Assembly: GCF_000702265.1 (NCBI RefSeq)
Contig: NZ_KL370880.1
Location: 372,001 to 436,000 of the forward strand
Direction: 5' to 3'
Origin: Butyrivibrio sp. NC2002
GTDB lineage: Bacteria > Bacillota > Clostridia > Lachnospirales > Lachnospiraceae
DNA: 64,000 bases
Position 1 is the stretch's first letter. The number at the start of each line of letters is the position of its first letter. The notes under the pieces were generated by a model, which was given only the letters and a program-made list of their open reading frames with translations, was not told the DNA's origin and made no database searches. Made by a program: the position numbers and the translations under genes. Shown piece after piece: positions 43,540-52,056 of this stretch.

Positions 43540-43572
43540 AGGAACTGCATGGATTATCCCGGCAGTTCCTTT
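43540..43572 (+). terminator. Weak terminator or intercistronic hairpin after the ABC operon
   Basis: AGGAACTGC pairs perfectly with GCAGTTCCT, followed by only a short T-rich stretch. Read-through into the AbgB-like gene seems possible. Confidence 0.55.
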
Positions 43573-43601
43573 GTGCATTATAGTAAAAAACGGAGGGCTA
43601 A

Positions 43602-45104
43602 ATGGACAGTAATAAAATAAATTCACCTGATGATATTGAAGGTTTAAAAGAACTCGCCATAAAAGAAATTGAGAACAAAAAAGATCTTGTAACAGAAGTG
43701 TCTGATAAGATATGGGAATATGCTGAGCTTTCATTAAAGGAATATAAATCCTGTGACCTGTACTGTGAAGTTATGAAAAAAGAGGGATTTGACGTTGAAA
43801 AAGGAATTTGCAATATTCCTACAGCTTTTCGTGCAAAGTTCGGAAAAGGGAAACCTGTAATAGGTATTCTTGCAGAATACGATGCTCTGTCAGGACTTGC
43901 CCAGAAAAGAGCCTGTACTGAAAAAGAAATATATATTTCTCAAGAAGGAACCGGTGAGGATGCAGGACACGGCTGCGGTCACAATATGCTTGGGGCAGGC
44001 GCTATGGCGGCAACACTCGGAATAAAGAAATATCTCGAGGAGAGCAGAAGAGAAGGTACAGTTATTTTGTACGGATGTCCCGGAGAAGAAGGCTGCGCGT
44101 CTAAGGCTTTCATGGCAAGAGACGGAGAGTGGAAGAAGATAGATGCTGCTCTTACCTGGCATCCAGAGGACTGCAACGAAGTTGTGACAGGTTCTTCAAA
44201 CTCATGCATTCAGGTGAGATACACTTTTCATGGAATAGCTTCACATGCATCTGCTACTCCTGAGAAAGGAAGAAGTGCTCTTGACGCCGTAGAGCTCATG
44301 AACATAGGCGTTCAGTTTTTGAGAGAGCACATGAGTGACAGGGCAAGAGTACACTATGCAATAACAGATGCGGGTGGAGTCAGCCCCAACGTTGTTCAGT
44401 CAAATGCACAGGTACTTTATATGGTCAGGGCAAATCATGTAGGAGAAGCGGTTGAACTGCAAAAGAGAGTTGACAAAATAGCAGAAGGCGCTGCTCTTAT
44501 GACTGAGACTACATTTACAAGGGAGTTCGTAGATGGCCTCTCTGATACAGTGACAAACAGGACTCTTGAAGAGGTTGCATATAAAAACTTCGAGAAATTA
44601 GGTGTTCCCACATATACAAATGATGAGTTTGAATTTGCCAAAAAACTGGCACATACCTATGAGGAACATGATGGTATTCCGGGACTTGGAACTCCTTTTG
44701 ATCCTGAATATAAAAAAGAGATTGAAGCTTTGAAAAAGAAGAAAGCTGCGGAATGTGCCTTTGAGAGAGCTATGAATGATTTCCTCCTTCCTCATTTTAC
44801 AAAAGATGCATTTGAGCCGGGATCAACAGACGTGGGAGACGTCAGCTGGCAGTGCCCGACACTTCAGATCCATGTGGCTGCATGGCCAAACGGATGTCCC
44901 GGACATAGCTGGCAGAATGTATCTTCGGGCGGATCGTCTATCGGACACAAGGCGGAACTGCACGCAGGCAAGGTACTGTGCGCAACGGCAATAGATTTAT
45001 ATGAACATGATCAGATACTAAAAGAAGCAAACGAAGAATTCAAAGAAAGGACAAAAGAGGGATATGTATGTCCCATTCCTGACGATGCCATAGCCAGGGT
45101 TTAA
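43602..45104 (+). CDS. M20-family amidohydrolase, AbgB-like
   Basis: 500 residues. Metal and catalytic motifs: DAGHGCGHNMLGAG near 125, CPGEEGC near 165, a HPED block near 185 and the C-terminal GHSWQNVSSGGSSIGHK. It resembles the p-aminobenzoyl-glutamate hydrolase subunit AbgB, which cleaves amide bonds of aminoacyl conjugates. It lies 70 bases after an amino-acid importer with only a weak terminator between, so import then hydrolysis of a conjugate is plausible. GGAGG precedes the ATG. Confidence 0.88.
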   Translation: MDSNKINSPDDIEGLKELAIKEIENKKDLVTEVSDKIWEYAELSLKEYKSCDLYCEVMKKEGFDVEKGICNIPTAFRAKFGKGKPVIGILAEYDALSGLAQKRACTEKEIYISQEGTGEDAGHGCGHNMLGAGAMAATLGIKKYLEESRREGTVILYGCPGEEGCASKAFMARDGEWKKIDAALTWHPEDCNEVVTGSSNSCIQVRYTFHGIASHASATPEKGRSALDAVELMNIGVQFLREHMSDRARVHYAITDAGGVSPNVVQSNAQVLYMVRANHVGEAVELQKRVDKIAEGAALMTETTFTREFVDGLSDTVTNRTLEEVAYKNFEKLGVPTYTNDEFEFAKKLAHTYEEHDGIPGLGTPFDPEYKKEIEALKKKKAAECAFERAMNDFLLPHFTKDAFEPGSTDVGDVSWQCPTLQIHVAAWPNGCPGHSWQNVSSGGSSIGHKAELHAGKVLCATAIDLYEHDQILKEANEEFKERTKEGYVCPIPDDAIARV

Positions 45105-45405
45105 AGCAAAATACAGGTAGTTTTTCAAGATTCGGGTTTCCTGCAAACGTAGATGTAGACTGCGCTGGAAGCCCGAATTAATCATTTCTAAAGAAATAGT
45201 TAATAGAAAATTAAAGAATGTAAACCTTTGCGGATTTTGCGGGGAACTTACAGGAAAATAGGCTCTTTCATAGAAACGGAAATAAGTCAAGTACGAGTTT
45301 TGAAATAATCGTTTCATTTTCAGCGCTTTTTTCTGAAATAATATATCATATAATCCTCTTATAAGACAAATATAAATCGTTTTGTGATACGAAGAGGTTT
45401 TAAAT
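45105..45405 (+). other. Intergenic region before the surface-protein gene
   Basis: An imperfect long hairpin stands at 45130-45178 (12-bp outer stem ATTCGGGTTTCC/GGAAGCCCGAAT with one wobble, no T-run). TATAAT at 45349-45354, with a T-rich but poor -35, may drive the surface protein. Nothing else is recognisable. Confidence 0.45.
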
Positions 45406-48400
45406 ATGAAAAGAAATAACATCAACAAGTACCTGATCAAAACAGCAACATTTGGACTTAGCGCAGCTATGATGATGAATCCCATAGCGGTAATGGCTGA
45501 GGAGATAACTGATACAACAGAAGATTCAAATACACTGAGTATTGAAGATACAAGTGCAGAAAAAATGGCAGAGGAATACGGAAATGCCGTTAATAATATT
45601 GATGACGCAGCCGGCAAGGTTGAAGAAGCAGTAGAAAATCTTCCTAAGGAAGAAGTAAAGCAGGAAGAGACAACATCAGAAGATAGTAATACCGAAGAAG
45701 CTCCTGTAGCAGAAACTGCAACAACAAATACTGAAGCAGAAGAGGTTACAAATCAGGCATCTGCTCCTGCTGAGGAAAACGCAGCATCAGAAGCAAATAA
45801 TGAAAGCGGCGAAGGTTCTACAGCAGAAGATAACACAGTTAATGGCGCAGCAGAGAATACATCAGAAGCTGCAAAAACAACAGCAGAGGAAATCGAAGGT
45901 GCAATGGAAAACCTCACAGAGGCAGTTTCCAATCTTCCTACAGGAGATAAGGTACAGGAGAATGTACAGGCTATAAGCGATGCTTCTGCAGATGTTGATG
46001 GTGCTCTGGCAGAAGCAAAGAATGCTCAGGAAGACGCAAACAATGCAGCAGGTGATTACAAAGATGCTGTTTCTGAAGCTGAAAAGAAAATCGATGAGCA
46101 GAAACAGAAGATAAACAATGCTTCAACAGTTGACGAAGCAACTTCAGCATATGATGAGGCATCAAAGGCTGCTGAAAAAGCTAATACAGCATGTAACGAA
46201 GCGCTTAATAAGTATAATGACAGCAAGAAGAATTATGAAGCAGCACTTGAAAAAGTAGAAGCTGCAAAGAAGAAGTACGAAGAAGCTCAGAACAATGCTT
46301 CAAGTGATCTTGAAACAGCAAAGACCAATCTTGATAACGCAAAGAAGGCAGCTGAACAGCTCCGCATAGCAGCTGATAAGGCTCTTGAGGAAGCAAAGGC
46401 AGCAAAAAAATCTGCAGATGATGTTGCAGATAAGCAGCTTGAGGCAGCAGAAGATGCAAAGAAAAAAGCTGATGAAGCTCTTACAAAGGCAAATGCTGAA
46501 GCAGAGGCTGCACAGGATGCTGCTGATAAGGCACAGGAAGCAGCAGATGAACTTAAGGAAACAGCAGATGCCGACCAGAAGACAGCTAAAAGAGCTCAGG
46601 AAACAGCTGATGCTCTTGACAAGAAGGCTGACAAGGCTGAGCAGGATGCTGCAGATGCACAGAAAACAGCAGATGATCTGAAAGAGAAGGCGGATGCTGC
46701 TGCAGACACAGCTGATAGAGCAGAAGGAACATCCAAGGATCTCGATAAGAAGGCTCAGGATGCTAAAGATGAGGCAGATGCAGCTCAGAAGGTAGCAGAT
46801 GATCTTAAGGAAAAGGCAGATGCTGCCAGAAATACAGCTAATAATGCAAGGAAAACTGCCGAAGACAAGAAGAAAGTAGCTGATGAAGCTAAAGGCGTTG
46901 CAGATACGGCAAAGAGCGAAGCAGATAAACTCAGTAAAAAGGCAGATGATGCTAAGACACTTGCAGATGAAGCTGCTAAAGCTGCAGGGGAGATTGAAAA
47001 AGAAATCACAGAACTTAAAGAAAATGCGACTAACCCTGAAAGTGAGTACAATAAAGCTAAGTCAGCATATGAAAGATTGGATGAAAACGCATCTGCGGCA
47101 GAACAAACAGCTTCTGAAATAGCTGAAGCTGAAAAGGATACCATTAGTAAAGGTAACGCAGCAGCTAATAGAAAGAGTGAAGCTGATAAAGCGGCAAAAG
47201 ATGCAAAGGATGCGTTTGACAATAAGTACAATGATAAAGCTGAGGAATATGCAATAAAAGTTGCAGGTAGTTCATTGGCGAGTGGACTTTTGGCAGCCTA
47301 TTATAATGCTGATATAGCGCTTGATATAGTTTGCTACTATTTTAAACAGCTTGATCCTGACACAGTGATAGACCTTGAAAATATAGAAAAAGATTTCTTT
47401 GATTGGGGCGGAAGCGATTATCATTACTTACGAGTTAAGATAAATGGAATAGACCACTATTTTAATTTTGATACTTATAAGAACTCTATAACAGTTTTTG
47501 AGAAAAAAAATAATGATCCTGGATCCCGTAAAAATGATTCTTTATTTATAAATAGCGGTGAATTAAAGAATGAATACATCTCTTTAAAGCAGAAGGCAGA
47601 TGAAACTGCTGCAACTGCTACCAAAGTGGATGAAGAGACAAAACAAGATATTTCCGACGGAGAGGCTGCTAAGCAGAGAGTAAGCGATGCAAATTCAAAT
47701 GCAAAAACAGCAAGAGAAGCAGCAGACATCAAAAAAGCAGCATTAGAGGACATTGAAAAGAAATATAATAGCGACTTAAGTGATGCACAGGGCAAGCTTG
47801 AAGAAGCAAATAAGACAGCAGATGCAAGAAAAACAGAGTATGCCAATGCTTTTTCAGTAGCCGAAACAGCTCAGGAAGCTGCAGCATCTAAGAAGGGCGA
47901 ATATGTTGCAAAACAGTCAGAAGCAAACAAAGCTTCAGAAACTGCATCAGAGCTTGAGAATATTGCAAGTGACGCAGAGACAACATCTTCTAATTCAAAA
48001 AAGAGAGCAGATGATCTCAAGAATGACGCAGATAATGCTAAGCAGAATGCTGATGAGTTTAAGAAAACTGTAGATGAGCTTAGGAATGCAGCAGATGAAG
48101 AAGCTGCTACAGCAAAAAGAGCACAGGAAACAGCAAAATCAAAGGATGCTGATGCAAAGGCTGCGAGGGGCGAAGCAGGTAAGGCTCAGGATACAGCTGA
48201 TGAACTTAAGAAGCTTGCCGATGCTTCAAAAGATACTGCAGACAGATCACAGAAAACAGCATCTGAACTTGCTGAAAAGGCATCTGATGCAAAAGACGTT
48301 GCAAAGAATAAGAAAACAGAGGCAGATAAAGCTGCTGATTCACTTGAAGATATGAAGAAAACTGTATCTGATGCAAAGATTAAAGCCGAAGATGATTTTG

Positions 48401-49341
48401 AGAAGGCAAAAGCTGCTTACGAAGAGTTAGGTAAGGCTGCTAAGGCTGCTGAGGATGCAGTAGATAAAGCTCAGAAGAGAGTTGATGAGCTCAAGAACGC
48501 TATCGATAAGGAAAAGAGAACAACAACAGTTGGCGACGCGGTTGTAGATCCTGACAAGAATATGCTTGAGGAACTTGAGAGAAAGTTAGGGGAAGCTGCT
48601 GATGATCTTGAGAAGGCTAACGAAGCAAAAGACGAGGTTACAAAGAAGTTAAACGAAGCAAAAGATGACCTTGATAAGAAGAAAAACGAACTTACAAAGA
48701 CAAACGGTGAAAACAGCCAGCAGGCAAACAACGCAGACAACAATAGCAACAGCTCTGATAACAACAATTCAGACAGCAGCAAGGATGATTCTTCAAAGAA
48801 GAAAAAGAAGACAGACTCTTCTAAGAATGAAAGCTCATCACAGGCAGCAGCTTCAGATGAAAACGGTGATGATAGTGCTGCAGAAAATGTATCAGTATCA
48901 AACAGCCAGGCTCAGAACACAGAGTCAGCTTCAAATGCTGATAACGGCAATGTGACAGAGTCAGAAAATAATGCAGAAGAAGCTGCAGTACTTGGCGCAA
49001 GAAGATCACCTGCAGGTAACACAATGGTTGTTAAGGCTGCATCAAATGATCAGACTAAGGAAGATGCAGAAGCATTAGCTACAGAGGATGCAGAAGCTGA
49101 TGAGACTGAAAATGAAGTAAAAGAGGAAGCAGCTACTGAGAATACAACTGAAAAAGAAACTGAAGACAATGCTGAAACAGTAAATATCGAAGACGAGGAA
49201 ACTGCTAAGTCAGATTCTATCCCTGTAAACAAAGGATTATACTGGATGCTTGGACTTCTCGGAATAGCAGTTGTTGGAAGCGGTGTTGCAGTAAGCAAGA
49301 AAATCGCAAAGAAGCAGACTGTAAAAAATTCAGATAAATAA
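45406..49341 (+). CDS. Giant coiled-coil surface protein with C-terminal membrane anchor
   Basis: 1311 residues. Signal peptide (1-31), acidic low-complexity region, then long Ala/Lys/Asp/Glu-rich coiled-coil arrays (about 190-600 and 730-1110), split by a non-repetitive globular segment at about 605-725 (YYNADIALDIVCYYFKQL, DYHYLRVKINGIDHYFNFD). A Ser/Asn/Asp-rich stalk follows, then one membrane helix (YWMLGLLGIAVVGSGVAV) and a basic tail. No LPxTG motif is visible. It is probably a cell-surface fibre or adhesin. Two 65-residue units flanking the globular segment resemble each other. Confidence 0.8.
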   Translation: MKRNNINKYLIKTATFGLSAAMMMNPIAVMAEEITDTTEDSNTLSIEDTSAEKMAEEYGNAVNNIDDAAGKVEEAVENLPKEEVKQEETTSEDSNTEEAPVAETATTNTEAEEVTNQASAPAEENAASEANNESGEGSTAEDNTVNGAAENTSEAAKTTAEEIEGAMENLTEAVSNLPTGDKVQENVQAISDASADVDGALAEAKNAQEDANNAAGDYKDAVSEAEKKIDEQKQKINNASTVDEATSAYDEASKAAEKANTACNEALNKYNDSKKNYEAALEKVEAAKKKYEEAQNNASSDLETAKTNLDNAKKAAEQLRIAADKALEEAKAAKKSADDVADKQLEAAEDAKKKADEALTKANAEAEAAQDAADKAQEAADELKETADADQKTAKRAQETADALDKKADKAEQDAADAQKTADDLKEKADAAADTADRAEGTSKDLDKKAQDAKDEADAAQKVADDLKEKADAARNTANNARKTAEDKKKVADEAKGVADTAKSEADKLSKKADDAKTLADEAAKAAGEIEKEITELKENATNPESEYNKAKSAYERLDENASAAEQTASEIAEAEKDTISKGNAAANRKSEADKAAKDAKDAFDNKYNDKAEEYAIKVAGSSLASGLLAAYYNADIALDIVCYYFKQLDPDTVIDLENIEKDFFDWGGSDYHYLRVKINGIDHYFNFDTYKNSITVFEKKNNDPGSRKNDSLFINSGELKNEYISLKQKADETAATATKVDEETKQDISDGEAAKQRVSDANSNAKTAREAADIKKAALEDIEKKYNSDLSDAQGKLEEANKTADARKTEYANAFSVAETAQEAAASKKGEYVAKQSEANKASETASELENIASDAETTSSNSKKRADDLKNDADNAKQNADEFKKTVDELRNAADEEAATAKRAQETAKSKDADAKAARGEAGKAQDTADELKKLADASKDTADRSQKTASELAEKASDAKDVAKNKKTEADKAADSLEDMKKTVSDAKIKAEDDFEKAKAAYEELGKAAKAAEDAVDKAQKRVDELKNAIDKEKRTTTVGDAVVDPDKNMLEELERKLGEAADDLEKANEAKDEVTKKLNEAKDDLDKKKNELTKTNGENSQQANNADNNSNSSDNNNSDSSKDDSSKKKKKTDSSKNESSSQAAASDENGDDSAAENVSVSNSQAQNTESASNADNGNVTESENNAEEAAVLGARRSPAGNTMVVKAASNDQTKEDAEALATEDAEADETENEVKEEAATENTTEKETEDNAETVNIEDEETAKSDSIPVNKGLYWMLGLLGIAVVGSGVAVSKKIAKKQTVKNSDK

Positions 49342-49369
49342 TTTGAATAAATAAATACTTTAATGACCT

Positions 49370-49409
49370 ATGCCATAGGGTGGATAAAACCACTCTATGG
49401 CATTTTTTT
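49370..49409 (+). terminator. Terminator of the surface-protein gene
   Basis: A 14-bp stem with one wobble (ATGCCATAGGGTGG with CCACTCTATGGCAT), then seven T. Another inverted repeat (GAATAGGAA/TTCCTATTC) follows at about 49411-49440. Confidence 0.92.
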
Positions 49410-49500
49410 GAATAGGAAGTTCCTCCGAAATTCCTATTCAAAAAAGCTCCGCTATGGATTTAAACAAATTTTCACCTTTAAATTTGTGTGATTTTCACTA

Positions 49501-49529
49501 TTGAGATAAAAAAATAAGTATTATATTAT
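49501..49529 (+). promoter_or_regulatory. Promoter of the mannosidase regulator
   Basis: TTGAGA (49501-49506), 17 bases, TATTAT (49524-49529), immediately before the inverted repeat at 49537-49574. Confidence 0.65.
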
Positions 49530-49536
49530 GATATGC

Positions 49537-49574
49537 AAATGATATAACAAATAACCGAAAAAGATATATCATTT
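49537..49574 (+). promoter_or_regulatory. Operator-like inverted repeat before the GntR/LacI gene
   Basis: AAATGATATA (49537-49546) and TATATCATTT (49565-49574) are perfect inverted arms of 10 bp, 18 bases apart, just downstream of the promoter. The right arm with flanking A residues recurs inside the gene at about 49858-49873. Autoregulation is a reasonable inference. Confidence 0.5.
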
Positions 49575-49593
49575 AAAAAGAAAGAGTACCCCT

Positions 49594-50703
49594 ATGTCAA
49601 AAGAACTCAGATATGAAAAAATTTATAGTGACTTGAAGGGCAAGATTAAAAGCGGAGAATTAAAATCCGGAGATAAACTTCCCTCTGAGCTTGAACTCGC
49701 TGAAGAATACGGCGTCAGCAGGATTACAAGCAAGAAAGCCATGGAGATCCTAACGCAGGAAGGACTCGCTATAAGGACAAGAGGTCGCGGGTCTTATGTC
49801 ACTGAGGATGCAAAGGACATTCTTGAGAATGCGACAGCTTTCTCACATGAAAAACCAAAAGATATATCATTTTCAAAAGATGCAAACATGATCGGCGTTA
49901 TAGTTGATACTTTCAGCGAGGACTTTGGTAGTGAGATGCTAAGGGGAATCGAGAGAGAATGTCACAGACAGAACTTGCGGTTATTGTTTGGCTGTACCTA
50001 TGGAAGCATAGAGTCGGAAAATGATACGGTCAGGCAGTTTATAGAGCTTGGCGCAAAGGGAATTATAGTCATGTGCGTTCACGGAGAGGTGTACAACAAC
50101 ACTTTGCTTGAGCTAGGCCTTAAAGGGTATCCGCTTGTGCTTGTTGACAGACCTATGAAGGGAATTCCGATTCCCTGCGTAAAAACGGATAATTACAAGG
50201 CAGCCTATGAGCTTACGAACAAGCTTCTAAAAAACGGAGACGACAGGATCTGCTTTGTGACACATGCGGATGTGGAGATGCCAACCCTCTCTGAAAGATA
50301 TGACGGATTTACTGCTGCTGTTATGGAACATGACAACGTATCCGGTACTATCGCTCATATAGAGATGCAGGACGGCTATTCAGAAAATACAAGAGAATTC
50401 AAGGTGGACTATTCCGGTGCGTTAAAACTCCTTAAGGCTCATAAGGACTGTAATACCTTCCTTGCAACCGAATATAAGATCGCAGTGCTTCTTAATATGG
50501 CGGCTAACGAACTAAAGCGGGATATAGCTATCGCAACCTTTGATGAGATCGCAGCTTTTTACAATGGCGGTAAAACATTTTTGCATATAAGGCAGGATGA
50601 AAACAGGATAGGAATAGAAGCTGTTCAGATGCTCTCCTCCATAATAAAGGGTGAAAAAAAGCAGGGAATTGTAAATGTCCCCTATAAGCTTATTGATGAA
50701 TGA
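49594..50703 (+). CDS. GntR-family regulator with LacI-type sugar-binding domain
   Basis: 369 residues. The N-terminal GntR winged helix (IYSDLKGKIKSGELKSGDKLPSELELAEEYGVSRITSKKAMEIL) is joined to a periplasmic-binding-protein-like sensor (about 90-369; MIGVIVDTFSEDFGSEMLRGIE, VLVDRPMKG). This AraR-like design senses a sugar and controls glycan-use genes. GH125 and GH38 mannosidase genes follow after 42 bases and are the probable targets, with mannose or a mannoside as inducer. Confidence 0.92.
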   Translation: MSKELRYEKIYSDLKGKIKSGELKSGDKLPSELELAEEYGVSRITSKKAMEILTQEGLAIRTRGRGSYVTEDAKDILENATAFSHEKPKDISFSKDANMIGVIVDTFSEDFGSEMLRGIERECHRQNLRLLFGCTYGSIESENDTVRQFIELGAKGIIVMCVHGEVYNNTLLELGLKGYPLVLVDRPMKGIPIPCVKTDNYKAAYELTNKLLKNGDDRICFVTHADVEMPTLSERYDGFTAAVMEHDNVSGTIAHIEMQDGYSENTREFKVDYSGALKLLKAHKDCNTFLATEYKIAVLLNMAANELKRDIAIATFDEIAAFYNGGKTFLHIRQDENRIGIEAVQMLSSIIKGEKKQGIVNVPYKLIDE

Positions 50704-50745
50704 CTTTGATATAACAGGTTCTGATTTGAAAGGAGTTTAGAGGTA

Positions 50746-52038
50746 ATGAATATTTCCGGAGAATACGCAGCAATAAAGGATATGTGTGCAGAAGTCAGGG
50801 AAAAGTTTCCTAAGGAAAGCAAAATCCCGGAGATGTTTGAAAAATGTATAAGCAATACACTTCAGACAACAATTAAGACTTTGGATGATGGCTCTGTTTT
50901 TGTAATAACAGGAGACATCCCTGCAATGTGGCTTAGAGATTCATCCTGTCAGCTTAGACCTTTTCTTTTGTTTGCCCAAAAAGAACAGGAAATAAGAGAT
51001 GTCATCGTTAAACTGATAGACAAGCAGACAAAATGCATTCTGGCAGATCCTTATGCCAATGCATTTAATGAAGGTCCAAACGGTAACGGCTTCCAGGATG
51101 ATAAGACAGATATGAAACCTGAGATATGGGAGCGCAAATATGAGATAGATTCACTTTGCTTCCCGATTCAGCTCTCATATCTACTGTGGAAAAACAGCGG
51201 TGAAACTGCTCAGTTTACAGAAGATTGGAAGAAGGCTGCAAAGACTGTTATTGAAACATTCCGCACGGAGCAGGATCACGAACACAAATCTAATTACAGA
51301 TTTGAAAGAAACTGCGTGGTATTCACCGATACTCTTTCCAGAGATGGAAAGGGCGCACTTTGCAAGGATAATATCGGTCTCATCTGGTCGGGCTTTAGAC
51401 CTTCCGATGACGCGTGCACATACGGATACCTTATTCCTTCAAATATGCTGGCATCAGTAATACTTGGCTACATTTCTGAGATTGCCGCAGAAATTTATAA
51501 GGATGATGAGCTTTCCAAAGAGGCGGAGAGTTTTTCAAGTCAGGTCAGGGAATCAGTAGAAAAATATGCACATCCTGTTTTGTTTGATAAGAATATTTAT
51601 GCCTACGAGGTAGACGGATTCGGACAGTATAACATCATGGATGATGCTAATCTGCCTAGCCTTCTGTCAATTCCCTACATGGGATATCTTGAGAGAGACG
51701 ATGACAGATACCTTCAGACGAGGAATCATATCTTAAGTGATGCCAATCCATATTATTACGAAGGTAAATGCCTAAAGGGTATAGGAAGTCCGCATACGCC
51801 TACAAGATATGTCTGGGATATGTCAATTTGCATGCAGGCTATAACATCAGATGATGTTGATGAAAAGATGAGGCTTTTAAATCTGCTTACTGAAACGGAT
51901 GCAGGTACATTCCTCATGCACGAGGGCGTTAATGTTGATGACCCTAATGAGTACACAAGACCCTGGTTTTCATGGGCAAACTCAGTATTTTGTGAAGCTG
52001 TCATGGATTACTGCGGATACAGAGTAAAGATACACTAA
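50746..52038 (+). CDS. GH125 exo-alpha-1,6-mannosidase
   Basis: 430 residues, full length for GH125 (former DUF1237). The opening and GDIPAMWLRDSSCQLRPFL are typical, as is TRYVWDMSICMQAIT late in the protein. The family cuts non-reducing alpha-1,6-linked mannose. There is no signal peptide, so it acts in the cytoplasm on imported oligosaccharides. It lies between the regulator and the GH38 enzyme, which suggests joint degradation of N-glycan or yeast-mannan fragments. Confidence 0.92.
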   Translation: MNISGEYAAIKDMCAEVREKFPKESKIPEMFEKCISNTLQTTIKTLDDGSVFVITGDIPAMWLRDSSCQLRPFLLFAQKEQEIRDVIVKLIDKQTKCILADPYANAFNEGPNGNGFQDDKTDMKPEIWERKYEIDSLCFPIQLSYLLWKNSGETAQFTEDWKKAAKTVIETFRTEQDHEHKSNYRFERNCVVFTDTLSRDGKGALCKDNIGLIWSGFRPSDDACTYGYLIPSNMLASVILGYISEIAAEIYKDDELSKEAESFSSQVRESVEKYAHPVLFDKNIYAYEVDGFGQYNIMDDANLPSLLSIPYMGYLERDDDRYLQTRNHILSDANPYYYEGKCLKGIGSPHTPTRYVWDMSICMQAITSDDVDEKMRLLNLLTETDAGTFLMHEGVNVDDPNEYTRPWFSWANSVFCEAVMDYCGYRVKIH

Positions 52039-52056
52039 AGAGAAAAGGAGATTAGT

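Noticed and set aside
46785..47231. Long open frames on the minus strand and other frames of the coiled-coil surface gene
   Set aside because: They are shadows caused by low-complexity Ala/Lys/Glu codons. The translations are Ser/Ala/Leu repeats without start signals.
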